Of a stretch of 34,262 nucleotides of DNA, positions 1-10,690 are shown one piece after another. The notes beneath the pieces are model-generated. The model did not search any database and was not told the origin of the DNA. It was given only the letters and a program-made list of their open reading frames with translations. The first letter of the stretch is position 1, and each line of letters opens with the position of its first letter. This DNA comes from Lingula anatina (Eukaryota > Brachiopoda > Lingulata > Lingulida > Lingulidae), in NCBI RefSeq assembly GCF_001039355.2, contig NW_019775796.1, positions 21,115 through 55,376 of the forward strand, in the 5' to 3' direction. The position numbers and the translations under genes were made by a program.

Positions 1-420
1 AGGTTCTAACTATCAGCAGATTGACTTGTGTTTGACAGATACAGGGAAGAAACAATAAAAGATGCTACTCGGACACGATTCACAAAGTCAGTGCTACCCA
101 TAAGACAAGAAATCTGATTTATCACATTCCCTGACCCTGAGAACATAGGTGTAGACACTTCATTTGTCATGTTTGGTTGCCTAGTTACAGAGATACAGAA
201 GAAAAACGGTTTTTCAGTAATGGCGATCCTAATTTGCATATTTAGGAAAATTGCGTAAATCTAATTCTAACAGAAACATCCTTATAATGTTCCTCGACCC
301 TGAAAATATAGGTAAAGACACTTCATTTGTCATGTTCACCTGTCTAGTTCCAGAGGTATTGCAGAAAATAGGAAATCTGGCGGCCATTTTGTTTTTTTGC
401 AAATTAGACCATTTAAAACG
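1..420. repeat. Two diverged tandem monomers with a GGCGGCCATTTTG-type box
   Basis: Two adjacent segments, about 120-250 and 285-410, share the order 'ccctga.aatatagg', 'gacacttcatttgtcatgtt' and 'cctagttacagagatac / tctagttccagaggtat', so this is a short tandem repeat of about 160 bp. The second monomer ends in CTGGCGGCCATTTTG, the reverse complement of a CAAAATGGCCGCC box like the one in the array at 18.4-20.6 kb. The open frames here are chance translations of the repeat. Confidence 0.6.
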
Positions 421-2390
421 CAAAATTTCGCTTGGGAACCGGGTAAATCGGATTCAGCATCCCAAAATTATGCTAATAAGCCTGGTTCCCAACTTTTACC
501 CCAAAATGCCCCTACTATTCATCTTTTGTGGAAATCCCACTAGACTATTATTATAAGTTTGGCCTCAAATGGCTCATGTATAATTCTACGTTTGCAAACA
601 CATCGAGTCCGATGTGTCGGTGTATTTAAATGTATTCTAATTCAACCCCTATATCCTGTTGTTCTTCATTGATCAACACATCAAAAGAATAATTTCAGGA
701 TTTCAAAATGAAGACACTTCTGAATTTTTCATTTCATGTGGAAAACATTAATTCCCACAAAATATTGTTTATAAAGTATTGATGTGCGGCGGTAACAGCG
801 GATCTGCATAGCACATATTAATGGCTGCGGTGAGATTGCTGTCATTTTAGGATGGTAACCATGGTGACGCGTGGTGAAAACAACACTTGGTGACGGAGCA
901 AGGTCACGTGGATACCAGGAATGGATGACCTTGATAACACGCTTATAGCAGGGTTGTTCTCTAATGATTGATTTTTTTATAAAATTTAAGAAGCCATTCA
1001 TGCATGCACGTGCAGACACGCACATTTTGCTTTCAGGAATGAGGGTACCGGTACAAGCAGTGGCAGATCCTTGGGGCAAGGAATGGGGGGTCTTCTCTCG
1101 GCTTTCACATTTGTTTATAATCAGACATGCCAATGATCATTAGAGCCACACACACACGCGCGCGCGCGCGCAAACGCACACACACACACACACACACGCA
1201 CACACACGTCTTCCCGCCACAAAATCATGTCAGCTCTAACCACGAGCCCATGTTGCCATTCATGCTTTATCTATTAAAATATTATCAAAATAATAAATCG
1301 TTTTTCAGGTTAATATTATTATAAATATTATTCTTTTCATTCGGAGCAAAAACATGGTAAATATATAATTTATCTTCTTCGTGCCCCCCCCCCCTTTTCA
1401 AAAAGCGTATTAATAATAACTTGGACCATCATACACGTACATGTATGAGGTTTTCAAGATTTTGATTTCATAATGATATTTTCGATTTCCTTGGTATCTT
1501 TACTGGAAAATACCTCATCATAAGGAAAATAACATGTACTACCCAAGTCATATTTGCTTCATTCAAGTTGACAGGTTTTAGTTTAGTATAAATCCCGAAT
1601 TATTTAGTTATATCTATATGTACATGTACATTTTCACCAGTACAGACTGGTACGTAAGAGACAAAAAATAGCTTCTTTCTTGTTCTTCTTCTTTAATAAT
1701 AATAATAAAAAAAAACTATTCAATAGAATAAACATTGGCCCCCGGTGAGTCGTAGACGATCTATTGTCAATTTATTCATCACGCTTTATATGTTTATCTC
1801 GTTTATAACATGCATGTACGTAAATTGCATTAAATTTTATTTACGTTCAATGTTTAGAGCTCTTTTGTCATTCACTAGTGCACATAGCCATCCATTTTTG
1901 CGTATTAGTACGAATAAACTGAATCTTATTGGATACTTTTAACACTATAGTGAAGTCACAGTCTATACAGTAACTAGAAAATACTGATATAAAATTTCGA
2001 TAAGTTCATTTTTAAAGTAATTTTGGGATACATTAAATTTTTAGTGAACCAACTTGCTCTTAACAGACTAATTTTTATCCCATAAAATCGCCATTAAAAA
2101 GTATAGCCACACAAATGAAAACATGACAAGTTAAGTTTGACCATATGGCTCGTGTTTTTCCTCTTTGATTGACGTGACTGGACACTTTAAAACACAAAGT
2201 TTAGGCTAGAATAAAATATATTATATATATATATATATACTCGGTTCTTAAATATATTGCCGCGATACAAAACATAAATGATGGAAGAAGCGCATATCAG
2301 CAAATGTGAAGATGGGTTCGACTTAAGAATTTTGTTCCCGGAACTAACACTAATCGTTACTTCGATAAGAAAAATAAATTTGTAATAAGT
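421..2390. other. Intergenic sequence without recognisable gene
   Basis: I find no exon-like reading frame with splice signals. The stretch contains a CA/CG microsatellite (1147-1208), a C-run near 1384, an (AAT)-rich patch near 1690 and a short TA tract near 2222. The frames over the microsatellite are compositional artefacts. Confidence 0.5.
1147..1208. repeat. Compound (CA)n/(CG)n microsatellite
   Basis: Alternating purine-pyrimidine tract: CA repeats, then CG repeats, then CA repeats again with one CAAACG interruption. A tract of this composition can adopt Z-DNA; this is a compositional remark only. Confidence 0.9.
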
Positions 2391-2391
2391 A

Positions 2392-2397
2392 TTTATT
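2392..2397 (-). terminator. Candidate polyadenylation signal AATAAA for the 140-residue secreted protein gene
   Basis: TTTATT on the plus strand reads AATAAA on the minus strand, about 200 bp beyond the stop codon at 2594-2596. It is the nearest canonical hexamer I noticed downstream. AT-rich DNA yields this hexamer often, so support is positional only. Confidence 0.4.
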
Positions 2398-2593
2398 TTT
2401 ACTATGGGCTTTGGATGCCATTCTTGTGTCGAGCAAACGCTCAACGTAACGAAATGTGTCATGGTGATATAAAATAGTATTCCACGACTTTCCACATATA
2501 TACTGTCATACTGTTCTCACTTCTTCAGCATTTCACGCGACTGTTCAACTTGATTTCAGTTTCTTGTGGGTCTCTTGTGAAGCTTAAAAACCT

Positions 2594-2869
2594 CTACATC
2601 GCAGACTCTGGGCAGCCGTGTGTCTTCATGCGATGGTTGTAATATTTTACCATCATATCCTTCGCATTGGTAAACTCCTGGGTACACTTGGCGCCAACTG
2701 TGTCGAAGGCTTTGTACCAACCCTGGTAGAAGCAGCCCATAAAACCGATATTTGTTAACTTGGACCTGGAGAAGATAAAAGGAATGTGTTAAGCAAGGTT
2801 TAAAATCCCATGGGAGTTCAAGGAGTAATTGTCACAAAAATAAAATATGTTCACATGATTTTGTCTCTC

Positions 2870-2907
<38 letters not shown>

Positions 2908-3565
2908 AGAGAGAGAGGGGGGGATAACAGGTTGCCAATACCGCAGTGTATTCTTTTTAATCATGTATTTCCATTGCGTATCTTGTCAACAACTGAACTA
3001 AATCTTAGAATGAATTCTTTTAAGTGTTTCAAAGTAAGCAGAGTTTGCAAAACTGTACAAAGTACATGTATATATCGTACATGTACGTGTAACATTACAT
3101 TTTTGACCAGAATTGATCTGGTATTTTCCCGTTGCACAGCAGAATTATTACCCTTGTTGAAGGCTTGTCGCACCATCTACAGGAGATAATTACAGTACGC
3201 GGTAGACGCACACGCTATTAGGCACGTGATCTTAAACGAGCACATCCTAATGCTAATTATGTGTAAATTTGGTGACATTTGATGGTGTCTTTTCAATTTA
3301 ATAGACATTTCTTCACATATGTGGAAATCACAGTGAAACATTGGATTTGAGGGGGTACCTGTTATAAATTTGACTAAATGGTATAAAATGTGCATATTCA
3401 CACCCCTATTTTGTATTTTTTTTAACCATTAATCATGTTAGACATGGTTTCTAGAATAAAAAACACCGTTTATAACACTATATACCTGAATTCCGTCACG
3501 TAAGGTGATCATTTGTAAATAAAAGTACATGGAAATGGGGGTGGGACAACCTTTTTGACCAATGT

Positions 3566-3646
<81 letters not shown>

Positions 3647-4563
3647 GTATGTGTGTGTGTTTCCGAATAGACAAACACTCCACATACCATTCACAATATT
3701 CGAGTCCCCCTGTACTTTTAGCGTTGTATTGAGAGCTACATTGAATCTGGACGTCCATTACTTTCTGCGTACAATCTGGTGCAACACCTACGGATAAAAA
3801 ATCTAGATGAAACACACTCTTTTTGAAAAGGATGACTGGTTAAAATAACTAGACAGATAAATGAATTAAAAAATTAAAAGAGAAGACACCTGAAGACATA
3901 GGACCAACTGACAATGGGATAATGCTTATAACAAAAAAAATAAAGCTATGCAATTGAATGGTTGAGAGATGTGGAGTTGACAATTGGATTTTATAACAGA
4001 ACTATATCAAAACTGTGATCACAAACCGTGAAAACCATTTATTTTACAATTAGAAGCACTGAGATTAATCCACCTCTTGTGTCCATGTCTTCCTGATCTC
4101 TTGTTAGCAGTGCCACGATGCGTTCTAGCAGTTTGTCCGATTTCGAAGAGACGTCTTCACTGCCTAAACATGCTGAAAATATTGAAAATTATATTAAAAA
4201 AGATTGTCTCTAATGTTAATTAAGCACTTCCCCGCTTTACAAAATAAATAGATAAATGAAAAAGGTTATTATAAACTTGTATATTGATAGATAAATATAT
4301 GATTAAATTAAGAGAATATTTATTAACAAGCATTTACACTTTTCTCAGTCAAAGTTGCATGTCATCTTTTCTTTTAGATTACCTGTCAACAAACTTAACT
4401 AAAAATTGAAGAACAAACAACCATTTGCTTCAGAGTGGTTGTCTCGCGGTTAACAAAACATTTCAGAACATTTTAAGAGAAGACATATTTCATAATGACG
4501 ACTCTACCTACTTGAAAATGTAAGTAGTACCAAGGCGAAGAATATTACTTGTTTTTGGTCCAT
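2594..4563 (-). CDS. Secreted six-cysteine protein, 140 aa, four coding exons, family not recognised
   Basis: Assembled by eye on the minus strand. Exon 1 is 4563-4512 (52 nt), exon 2 4172-4074 (99 nt), exon 3 3787-3688 (100 nt) and exon 4 2765-2594 (172 nt, stop TAG). All introns are GT..AG, phases run 1, 1, 2 without conflict, and the total is 423 nt, or 140 residues. Residues 1-21 form a signal peptide (MDQKQ, then hydrophobic IFFALVLLTF); cleavage near G21/S22 is predicted. Residues 28-50 look helical and charged (KLLERIVALL). The mature part has cysteines at 56, 67, 82, 95, 111 and 135, enough for three disulfides, with aromatic-rich spacers (CFYQGWYKAF). A polypyrimidine-AG acceptor (4578-4577) only 14 nt upstream of the ATG suggests a non-coding first exon further right. 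The product is probably extracellular. I do not recognise the family. It is not a C-type lectin, having neither a WIGL-like nor an EPN motif. The exon chain is well supported; the function is unknown. Confidence 0.8.
2874..2906. repeat. (GT)n microsatellite in intron 3 of the secreted six-cysteine gene
   Basis: Uninterrupted GT tract followed by GA repeats. In the transcript of the minus-strand gene it reads (CA)n, about 110 nt upstream of the exon 4 acceptor. Confidence 0.9.
3568..3660. repeat. (TA)n-(TG)n compound microsatellite next to the exon 3 donor
   Basis: A TA tract (3568-3610) runs into a TG tract (3611-3660, with TATG interruptions). In the minus-strand transcript the (CA)n part begins about 27 nt after the exon 3 donor site (GT at 3687-3686) and is followed by (UA)n. 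Confidence 0.9.
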
Positions 4564-4730
4564 CACTTCAAAAGAGCTGAAAAATAGGGAAAAACTATTT
4601 GATATTAATCATTTTCTCATATTATCAAGAATGTCCGCACTGTGCTAGAGGCCGTCACTGCCGTATAGAACGTACGAGCCGTACTAGGTATTATAAAGCC
4701 GGTGTGACAGGAATGGTAGTCTTAGGGATA

Positions 4731-4974
4731 ATTCCCATTGAAACTATCGGTCTACGTAAATCGATCCAACTCCGTTGGGCCTCTCGCTAAATGCAATCAG
4801 TTCAACAGATTACCACGACTCCCCCTGGCGTTGAGTAGAACACTTAAAACCCGATGAATATGCGATTACGTTAGAAACAAGAGGGGGCGTCTTGCTCTGT
4901 TAAACTGATTGCATTCAGCGGGAGTTCCCACGGAGTTGGATCGATCTACGTAGACCGATTGTTTCAGTGGGAAT
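4731..4974. mobile_element. Fold-back MITE, copy 1 (TTCCCA...TGGGAA family)
   Basis: A large imperfect inverted repeat. The left arm starts ATTCCCATTGAAAC, continues through TCGGTCTACG and a GATCCAACTCCG stretch, and ends near TGCAATCAGTT. The right arm is its reverse complement (AACTGATTGCATT to GTTTCAGTGGGAAT). The unpaired centre is about 90 bp with no open frame. Related copies lie at 8298-8498 and 23402-23631. I see no clear target-site duplication. The insertion lies just upstream of the secreted six-cysteine gene. Confidence 0.75.
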
Positions 4975-5586
4975 GAGCCCCAGGGATGGAAGTCCGAGGG
5001 CCCATATTATTAGTACAGGTTTGGGTTAGTCGTTCAGACGAAACGGCTGTTTTAAGGACACGTTTTGTTCGATAAGTATGCAAAACCCTGCAAGGTATTC
5101 CCATATCTAAAAGTAATCTAAGGTGTGACATGTAGATAAAGCGGACTTCCCTTAGAGATAGACTGCGTGCGTTAGTTCCGGATGATTATCGAGCTACCGA
5201 CGGTTTTTCCTTTGTTGTTAGGGAAGTTAATAATGGGTTTAAGAAACTAAATAATCAAAAGCATTCTTCTGCTATTATACCTTCCGACAATATTATAATA
5301 CACACTGACGCCTATGTGTTGTTATCTTTTATCACACAAATTTCTTCCGTGGAAAAAAAAGATAAACATCGAGTTAACTGCAGTCCATCAAATAGACAGA
5401 TACGACCCAGTGATACTGGCGGGTTGTGTGAGGACAGTCTTCAGTGGGAATATGCGTTTTAAATCTTAAAATACAGCACCTCGGGTCATGAAATATATTT
5501 TTCTTCCGATAAGATTACGAGAAAGTCTATCAAAACAAACTGAGTGTTTTTTCAATTTTATCACACAGGTATACTACCCCCAAGCA

Positions 5587-5628
<42 letters not shown>

Positions 5629-7199
5629 GTTCAGTTATGTTATGTTCAATAATAAAAACATAAGATAGATTTAAGATACAAAATGGATGTTGCATATCGA
5701 GAAGGATTCATTAAAAGAAGAAGAATTATACGCACTCCGGTATTTTTTTAATTAACAAACAAACAAACAAACAAACAAAGAAACCAAAAAGAAGGGACAC
5801 TTCATGAAAATGTAAGTATTTTTCATTTCAAATACTTTGTTCTTGAACGTATTATTCAAACTTATAGAATTCCCACCGCTGTTTACAAACCAAAATGTAG
5901 TAAAAGTAAAACGCACGGAATACATAAAACGGTTTAGTTGACTTAAGCCAATTACAGATAAAATCGTGATATTAGTTTCCGTTATGTTTATGAGTCTGTA
6001 TATTAGAAAGGTATAGCTTTCTGTCTGTGATCCTGAGCAATTTTTGGGCTGACTTTTGATGTATACAGTGACTGGCAACACTTGTAGCCAGAGAAACTTT
6101 CGAGATTACGGTCCATGTTCAAATATATGCTATAGTCAAGAATGGCTGAAAACAAAGTCGCCGTCTCTTACAGTATAACGAACTCCTCTTAGATCACGAG
6201 GAGATACATTTCAGAGACGTCTTTCAGATGAATGTATTGATATGCATCTACTTAAGCCGCTGAACATGTACCGTGACGGAAATTGGAAAATAATCTTACA
6301 CACCTTTGCATTAATCCCGCGGTATCGGCCCTCTCTAGGTCAGATCAGGGATGAGATATTTTTTCTGAATGAAATATGTAACAGGGCGAAGGATAGAATG
6401 TCAAAATAACGACGGTCACGTCGTCCTGAATTTTTCGCGTTCTTCAAAAGCTATTTTCCGTTATCAATATAAGGGGTACAAGTGCTACTTTCCAGCATTG
6501 GGGACGGACGGCATTTGCTGCGGAAGTCATCGTCCGCACCACGAGGTCCACTGTTTACCGTCAGCAAAAGTACCCTAATGCTCAGAATATTTGGCTCCTA
6601 TTTTCCCTTAGAAGAATTTCTTATTAACACGAGCAAACTTGATATTTTTTTTATAATCAAAAATCAACGCGTAAATTCCGATGTCTGTGTAGTCTGGGAC
6701 AGTTTATTGTTGACTTTATTTACTATAAAGCCATCACGACATCATTGAATTTCCTTTACTACTCCCCCTCCTCCCCCCCCAACCCCCGCCCCCGAATCCG
6801 CCCATTTTTATTTGCAAAGGACAACCGTAACCCAGCATTAATATTCGTATTACAAGCGCATATCTACTTATCAGACCTTCATTATTTCGAACGAACAGTC
6901 AATTTGTATCGTGGGCAACAAAGGGCGTTTTTTTGTTAAAAAACAAAACGATACTTGATTCGATAATCATCAAGATGTCAACTCTCACGCCATTCAACCA
7001 AACAAGCAAACGCCCACACAATCACATTAACAAGAAACCACATTTTAAAAGCTTAGGGAAAACAATTTACAGATGAACGCAAAATCCGTTATAAAATCTA
7101 GATGACACCAACTAAGAACAAAAGGGTAATACTGGTAAAAGCCACATTTAGTTGTTGTCATTATACACTTTTCATATTCATGTAATTAACCGCCGGCAT
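4975..7199. other. Intergenic sequence, nothing coding recognised
   Basis: Holds an (AAT)n microsatellite (5587-5626), an (AAAC)n tract near 5753-5780 and a C-rich patch near 6764-6794. Several open frames of 60-110 codons exist (for example on the minus strand at 5752-6081), but they lack family motifs, a credible start context or splice-compatible partners. Any promoter and 5' UTR exon of the secreted six-cysteine gene should lie in the first part of this stretch; I cannot pinpoint them. Confidence 0.5.
5587..5626. repeat. (AAT)n microsatellite
   Basis: About 13 uninterrupted TAA/AAT trinucleotide units. Confidence 0.95.
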
Positions 7200-7204
7200 G
7201 CCTC

Positions 7205-7920
7205 TCTAGTTTTCCCTTTTCCTGTCTCTTATAAGTACACACTGACCAGGGAAGTATTCAAGTCCATGGTACACCGGTCTTGCGACCCCCCGGAAAAGGA
7301 ATTTTAGTCCACTTACAGGAATTATGCTACAAAGAAGGCTGCAATATTTAAGCACTTAAGGTTTTATGGGGCCTTTTATTTTTTCTTTCTTGTTGTCCAA
7401 TTTTATAGTTCATTAATATGACACTGACTATTAAATATTTCCAAAACCCCAAATTTGAAAGGGGCGCCAGTTATCAAAAACTGTTCTCTAAACGGTGGCA
7501 GGCTCGATGTAACAGGGATTTCAAAGCGTAGAAAAAGGTGTCACTTACTTTTTGCTCTTCCTGTAAATGGGTAAGAGAGAGTATCGCTGTGTGTAGGCAA
7601 ATGTTCACCCTATCTCTGTGTCACACCTTTATAGCAACGCCTCCTAGTGAAATCACTCAACTTGATCTCACCTTTAACAAAGGGCCACCTTTTCTCTTGC
7701 CGGCAGTAATTAGGGCGCTGTTCATAGTGTGGTGACTCTACCACTGGTCTCACAAGTGTGGCTTGGCCTTAGATGACGCGGCGCACAGAACGAGTGAATT
7801 CTTTTCTCTAAGATTATTTCGGTGAAAATATTTTACTTGCGTCGAGATTTTGGCTGTTGTGAACATTTTTTTCTTCTCCATCAAAATTATACGTAGTCAT
7901 CACATGTGAATTTTTCATAC
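7205..7920. repeat. Lectin-unit 5' flank, copy A (segmental duplication with 20.76-21.30 kb)
   Basis: From about 7370 to 7915 the sequence matches 20760-21300 almost colinearly. Shared stretches include 'aaatttgaaaggggcgccag', 'cctttatagcaacgcctcct', 'ggcttggccttagatgacgc' and 'cggtgaaaatattttacttg'. The 55 bp at 7205-7260 (TTTTCCTGTCTCTTATAAGT) instead match 18290-18330, the end of the unit B 3' flank. That suggests a further lectin unit once lay to the left. It is non-coding lectin-cluster flank, and short frames here are unsupported. Confidence 0.8.
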
Positions 7921-8060
7921 GCACTATGTGATAGTAAATATAGGAAGTGTAGTCTATGATTAAACGAGTCTTTTGAAGTCAGACAATCAGCACATCTCAG
8001 ATTTAAGAATTTTAGATTTCACGAGGAAGATCTGAAAATTTACAAATGGCATATTAAAGG

Positions 8061-8110
8061 ATTAGTATGTGTGTGTGTCTGTGCGTGCGTGCGTGCACGC
8101 GAGTGTGTAT
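8061..8110. repeat. (GT)n/(GC)n microsatellite within a unit-A-specific insertion
   Basis: A GTGT/GCGT tract. Compared with unit C, roughly 7920-8620 is extra sequence in unit A, including this tract and the fold-back MITE that follows. Confidence 0.7.
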
Positions 8111-8297
8111 GTTGTCCTGTTTTTATTTGATGTGAGTTGGACTTCATTTTAAGGTCATCTTTTATCTTTAGGAATGGCGTTGCCCCACTGCAAACAAAAC
8201 CCATATTAGATATATTAAAATACATGTTCAATTTATCTGTGAAACAATTAAATTGTCAGCAGCAGATCATGGGTTGAACGCCGAGACTACGAGTGCT

Positions 8298-8498
8298 TTC
8301 CCATAGATTTAGATCGAACCATCTAGATCGACCTAACTCCCTGGGGGTTCACGCTAAATTGAAGTCAGCCGAGCGCGCACGGTACTTGATTACCTCCTTA
8401 CAGCTTTTAGTAGGCGAGACAGACGCTTAAGCCGGCTAAGCTGACAGTAATCTAGCGAGACTCCCCACAGGGATAGATCGATCTAAAATATGTGGGAA
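8298..8498. mobile_element. Fold-back MITE, copy 2 (TTCCCA...TGGGAA family)
   Basis: Inverted-repeat arms: TTCCCATAGATTTAGATCG on the left and CGATCTAAAATATGTGGGAA on the right. Inner pairing follows (CTCCCTGGGGGTTCACGCTA against TAGCGAGACTCCCCACAGGG) around a GC-rich centre. It shares termini and TAGATCGATCTA-like inner motifs with copies at 4731 and 23402. It lies in sequence absent from the paralogous 5' flank of unit C, so it inserted after duplication or was lost there. Confidence 0.75.
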
Positions 8499-8624
8499 TG
8501 GGGTCTACCATTGTAGATTCAAATTAAGCGGCACTTTTAATATACAGAAAGTGCGGATAATAGAAGTTTTTACGTCTTTAACTGGTGGGCCTCCTGACCG
8601 AAGCGGGTGGATGTGGACAGTTCA

Positions 8625-9527
8625 CAACTACTGTAATATTGGTGTTAATTTTACGGTACACGGTTGCGGTGGTTGACAGCGTCTGTCACACCTAACAGAA
8701 TGGAGTTGACGCTCCCCAAAAAGCGCATTTAATGCAATGCATCAAATCATGCCATACGCTACACTAGCACGGTGCACGTACCAATAGGTTGGGAAACAAC
8801 ACCAAGAGCAGGAAGAAAATCTCGTTAGGGTTTGTGAAAGGGGGGAGAAATCGAATGGAAATGATGAGATTAATTACTGGTAATCTAATGAAATGTTAGG
8901 AAAACGGAAGATCCATTTACTGCATATAAATTTAAAGCATGGCTTTTCCTTGGTGCAAATGTATTACCATATACATCCCCATATTTATCATTAAACTAAA
9001 CATGATACTGTACACGTAATGATACTGTACACTTAATGTCTGTCTACACATACACATGATTCCCAGCTGTCTGATATATGAGCATTTGGAATATAACATA
9101 TGCTAAAGACGGATGTTCTCGCGTAGAAAAAAAAAATGAGTAGTTAATTAAAAATGAAAATTATAAAGGACGCATTACTACCAAAAGACATACATTTGTG
9201 TCAGACGAATGTTTTTATTTTTTATTTCAATCGAAGTAATATTTGTCTTCGTCCATTTTGGAACAAAATAGGCCCACTGGCATCTTGCCATACTATTTTT
9301 TACAATACAGTTCATTCTTTCCTGCTCCACGAAAGTTACTGAAAGGTCCTAAGAGAGATTTTGGTTTCCAGGTAGCCGAGAATTTAAGGATGCCCCCCAT
9401 CTATCTGTTTTTAAAGACATGATCAGACGTGAACGAGAAGTGTGGTTAACGAGCGGTATTTCTCTGCCAACAGGATTGGTTGTCTGTTTTTATAGACATG
9501 TCGTGTTAATCGGGCACGTTTGCTAAA
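8625..9527. repeat. Lectin-unit 5' flank, copy A, continued (matches 21340-22085)
   Basis: 'ttttacggtacacggttgc', 'ttgacagcgtctgtcacacc', 'aagcgcatttaatgcaatgc' and 'agagcaggaagaaaatct' recur in order in unit C, confirming colinear segmental duplication. Small indels separate the two copies, and 9121-9450 is mostly unit-A-specific. No gene is supported. Confidence 0.75.
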
Positions 9528-10058
9528 TGTTGTAAAGCAAATTACTTACACTTTCGCTAATTGCAGATGACAATTAAAACGGAATCAAACGAGTAAAAGG
9601 ATAGGGAGTTATTGAGTGTAAATTAGGTTTCATCAAAAGTCAACAAGTGTAGAAGATGTTTTTAAGGTCAGGAAAAGATGGAAAAGGTCAAAGTCAGTAA
9701 CAGTTCATGTGATTGGTTAATTTCATAACATATTTCAATTTTGATCAACTGTTTATCACATGATAACTGAGTTTTGGATAAGGTCCAAGCATGAGTAATC
9801 CAAATAATATTTTAGATATCTTTAATTGAAAACAAGTCTCTTAGGGATTACCTAATAAGGAAATGTTGCATGGTGACTTGCAACATGCAAATGGAAAATA
9901 TTTTGTAATCACGCAAAGGCAATGGAAAAGAAAACAAGTAAATGCGTGATCAGTACGGAGAAATTGAGTATAAATATTTATGAAAGTTCTATGAAGAGAG
10001 AGTCGGTGAATAAACGTTCGAAAGCTCCAGACCGTTGTCGTTATTCCTCACTATAACA
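9528..10058 (+). mobile_element. Solo LTR (531 bp) with 4-bp target duplication
   Basis: Starts TGTTGTAAAG and ends CTATAACA, the TG..CA ends typical of LTRs, with short inverted TGTTRTA/TATAACA termini. It is flanked by TAAA on both sides (9524-9527 and 10059-10062). The paralogous site in unit C near 22084-22090 reads GCTAAATTTAGTG, exactly the empty site with one TAAA. Inside, TATAAATA (9969-9976) and AATAAA (10009-10014) fit an LTR promoter and polyadenylation signal, implying transcription rightward. No internal retrotransposon genes or second LTR are present, so recombination left a solo LTR. Superfamily not determined. Confidence 0.85.
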
Positions 10059-10690
10059 TAAATTTAGTGTCGGGCGTACTACTAAGGTAAATTCAAATCT
10101 ACAGTAAAGATGAATTTTGAGCATAAAAACGTCAAACAGCAGCATCGCTATTTCCATTGGGTTCAATGCCCAAGGCGTTTTTAAAAATGTGTATATCCAC
10201 AAAATTAGGGTTGGTCGTGCCCCCTAACCAACTCATCGAATTAGTCTGACCTACCAGAGAGCTGGTCGGGTAAATCTATCTATCATATCAATTACTAGAC
10301 TAGCATGTGGTTTCCAGGAATAGTTCCTGTTTAAGATAAAAAACATCAGATTGCTATGAATCACACAGACAAACACATGCACGCTGGTTTCACGTGAAAT
10401 GACAGAGCGTCCTATTGGGTTTAAGAGGTTACTGTCAACTCTCCTTTTTTCCCCAGCATACATCTATCATTTCCAGTAAGTCTTCCCTAGACTGGTTCCC
10501 CAGATTCGAATCATGGATTTCTATGTTCGTCTTAAACCCTTTCTCGAAATTGTCAGATATCGCCTGTGACACAGACAAACAGCTAAAAAAATCAGGAGAA
10601 ATCAGAAAACTACCAATATAAATACAGCTTCTTAAACATAAAATGTCCACCAATGTTGATCTTGCCAATTAGTTCAGAAAGCACGTCATC
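10059..10690 (+). promoter_or_regulatory. Lectin promoter-distal region, copy A, truncated
   Basis: Colinear with 22085-22715 in unit C and, from about 10300, with 12025-12400 in unit B. Shared marks include 'tttagtgtcgggcgtactac', 'gttcagaaagc.cgtc' and a TTTCACGTGAAA palindrome (10388-10399). The copy stops abruptly at 10690 ('cacgtcatc'). The TATA-like box and start codon seen about 150-200 bp further on in units B and C are missing. It is followed directly by intron 3 sequence, so it is unlikely to act as a complete promoter. Confidence 0.75.
10388..10399. promoter_or_regulatory. TTTCACGTGAAA palindrome, copy A
   Basis: Perfect 12-bp palindrome around a CACGTG E-box, found at the equivalent place in unit C (22421-22432) and with one change in unit B (12095-12106, TTTTACGTGAAA). 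CACGTG is the classic bHLH/bHLH-Zip target. A regulatory role is inference from conservation between paralogues. Confidence 0.5.

Noticed and set aside
1147-3660. CRISPR-like or coding interpretation of the short repeats
   Set aside because: The repeats are simple microsatellites in eukaryotic DNA; there is no repeat-spacer structure.
3438-3815. Single 125-codon minus-strand frame
   Set aside because: Only its 3787-3688 part is real coding sequence (exon 3 of the secreted protein). The rest is translated intron and microsatellite (HTHT and IYIY runs).
6369-6748. Possible CTLD relic (GYKCYFPAL stretch)
   Set aside because: Only a local resemblance to the GSCYYF block; no further CTLD motifs or splice sites follow.
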